From: Lachnospiraceae bacterium
Lineage (GTDB): Bacteria > Bacillota > Clostridia > Lachnospirales > Lachnospiraceae
NCBI GenBank assembly: GCA_017475845.1
Contig: JAFVEU010000270.1
Coordinates: forward strand, 1 to 5,559
Reading direction: 5' to 3'
Length of the DNA stretch: 5,559 nt
Numbering within the stretch: the first letter of the stretch is position 1; each line of letters begins with the position of its first letter. The notes below the pieces were generated by a model. That model worked only from the letters and a program-made list of their open reading frames with translations, had not been told where the DNA came from and ran no database searches. Below, piece by piece: positions 4,925 through 5,559 of the stretch. A program made the translations under genes and the position numbers.

Positions 4925-5559
4925 TTATAAATCTGACAGATTAAAATAATCTCTTGCGATACCAACGCACTCCACGATATTATCTCGATGTTTTTTATAG
5001 TCATCAAAATCTATTAGTTTAATCCGATATTGTTTCCATCTACTTTCATACGTAATATCAAGACCAGCTTCTTCAAGCTTATCAGACAACTGCTTATCCT
5101 CATTTGCCTTGAAAATCAGATATAAAAAACTTTTCTTTGGCTTGAACGAGATAAAGTTCTTTGCAACACCATCCTTAGATATACCGATATAGAACTTGTT
5201 GTACTTAAGCTCGTAACCAGTTACATACTCTGCGAGATCAGCAAAAATATCATCTACCGTCTTCAGCATCTTCTTTGTGCTATGGTTTTCCCAATACAGT
5301 CTGTCGGTAATCTCATACTCGTCCTCCTCGTCGGTTCCTGGAGTAATTTTGTCGATTACCTTTGTAAATGTAAGAGAAATCTCATCACCCACTTTATATG
5401 CCGTCATCTGTAATGCAATCAACGGAATTGCACCATTAAAGAGATTGATTACATTCATAAATCTTCCAGTAATCTCTTCCGCAACAATAACAGCACAATG
5501 ATCATACTGCGGGTAACGCTTCTTCTCTGTATCCCAGTATTCAATAGTTCTTATAATAT
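4925..5559 (-). CDS. DUF5655-like protein of unknown function, 3' part
   Basis: The reading frame is open to the right edge, so the start is outside; 210 residues are visible. The ATG at 5458 is internal: the frame continues upstream as HCAVIVAEEITGRF (visible residues 20-33) without a stop, and that text matches the style of known longer relatives. From memory of such relatives, the visible beginning IIRTIEYWDTEKKRYPQ follows a PD-(D/E)XK-nuclease-like N-terminal domain that would lie beyond the window. About visible residues 95-205, with YELKYNKFYIGI, SFLYLIFKAN and RIKLIDFDDY, look like the DUF5655 domain sometimes labelled 'predicted transport protein'. There are no membrane segments, so a transport role is doubtful. 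The base composition is clearly more AT-rich than the polysaccharide genes. It ends at its own terminator and seems unrelated to the operon. Confidence 0.7.
   Translation of the reverse strand, partial: IIRTIEYWDTEKKRYPQYDHCAVIVAEEITGRFMNVINLFNGAIPLIALQMTAYKVGDEISLTFTKVIDKITPGTDEEDEYEITDRLYWENHSTKKMLKTVDDIFADLAEYVTGYELKYNKFYIGISKDGVAKNFISFKPKKSFLYLIFKANEDKQLSDKLEEAGLDITYESRWKQYRIKLIDFDDYKKHRDNIVECVGIARDYFNLSDL

Noticed and set aside
5277..5501. Plus-strand 74-residue ORF opposite the DUF5655-like gene
   Set aside because: Its Ser/Ile/Val-rich translation is the usual complement of an acidic coding stretch, and it has no ribosome site.

Overview
The window looks like the genome of a low-to-mid GC Firmicute, most likely a Clostridia member close to Lachnospiraceae. 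I infer this from the strong AGGAGG-type ribosome sites, the ATA/AGA/AGG codon use mixed with GC-rich codons, a clean sigma-A-type promoter and the protein styles; the genus cannot be fixed from this sequence. All supported genes lie on the minus strand, so transcription runs from right to left.

Right end (4925-5559): the 3' part of a gene for a DUF5655-like protein of unknown role. It is visibly more AT-rich than the rest and is closed by a good intrinsic terminator (4861-4902). Middle (about 4560-4860): a short, well-formed ORF for a 47-residue peptide with a signal sequence and an AGGAGG site. It is followed by a promoter (-35 at 4621-4626, -10 at 4598-4603) with an imperfect palindrome just upstream. 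At the start of the expected transcript is a 16-pair hairpin whose only two non-Watson-Crick pairs are G-U wobbles.

Left four-fifths (1-4539): a tightly packed surface- or exo-polysaccharide operon of five genes. In order of transcription these are a GT4 glycosyltransferase, a GT2 glycosyltransferase of the WfgS/WcaE-like type, a left-handed beta-helix (CatB/XAT-like) acetyltransferase, a second GT2-like glycosyltransferase with GNT-I-like features, and the membrane half of a PglK-type ABC exporter that runs off the left edge. Three of the four junctions are 4-base stop/start overlaps (TTGA, ATGA, GTGA) and the fourth is a 35-base overlap, so translational coupling runs through the whole operon.

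Taken together, the sugar-adding enzymes and the acetyltransferase probably build an acylated oligosaccharide on a lipid carrier in the cytoplasm, and the ABC protein probably flips it across the membrane. The exact sugars, linkages and acceptor are not readable from sequence. No RNA genes, CRISPR arrays, insertion sequences or attachment sites are visible.
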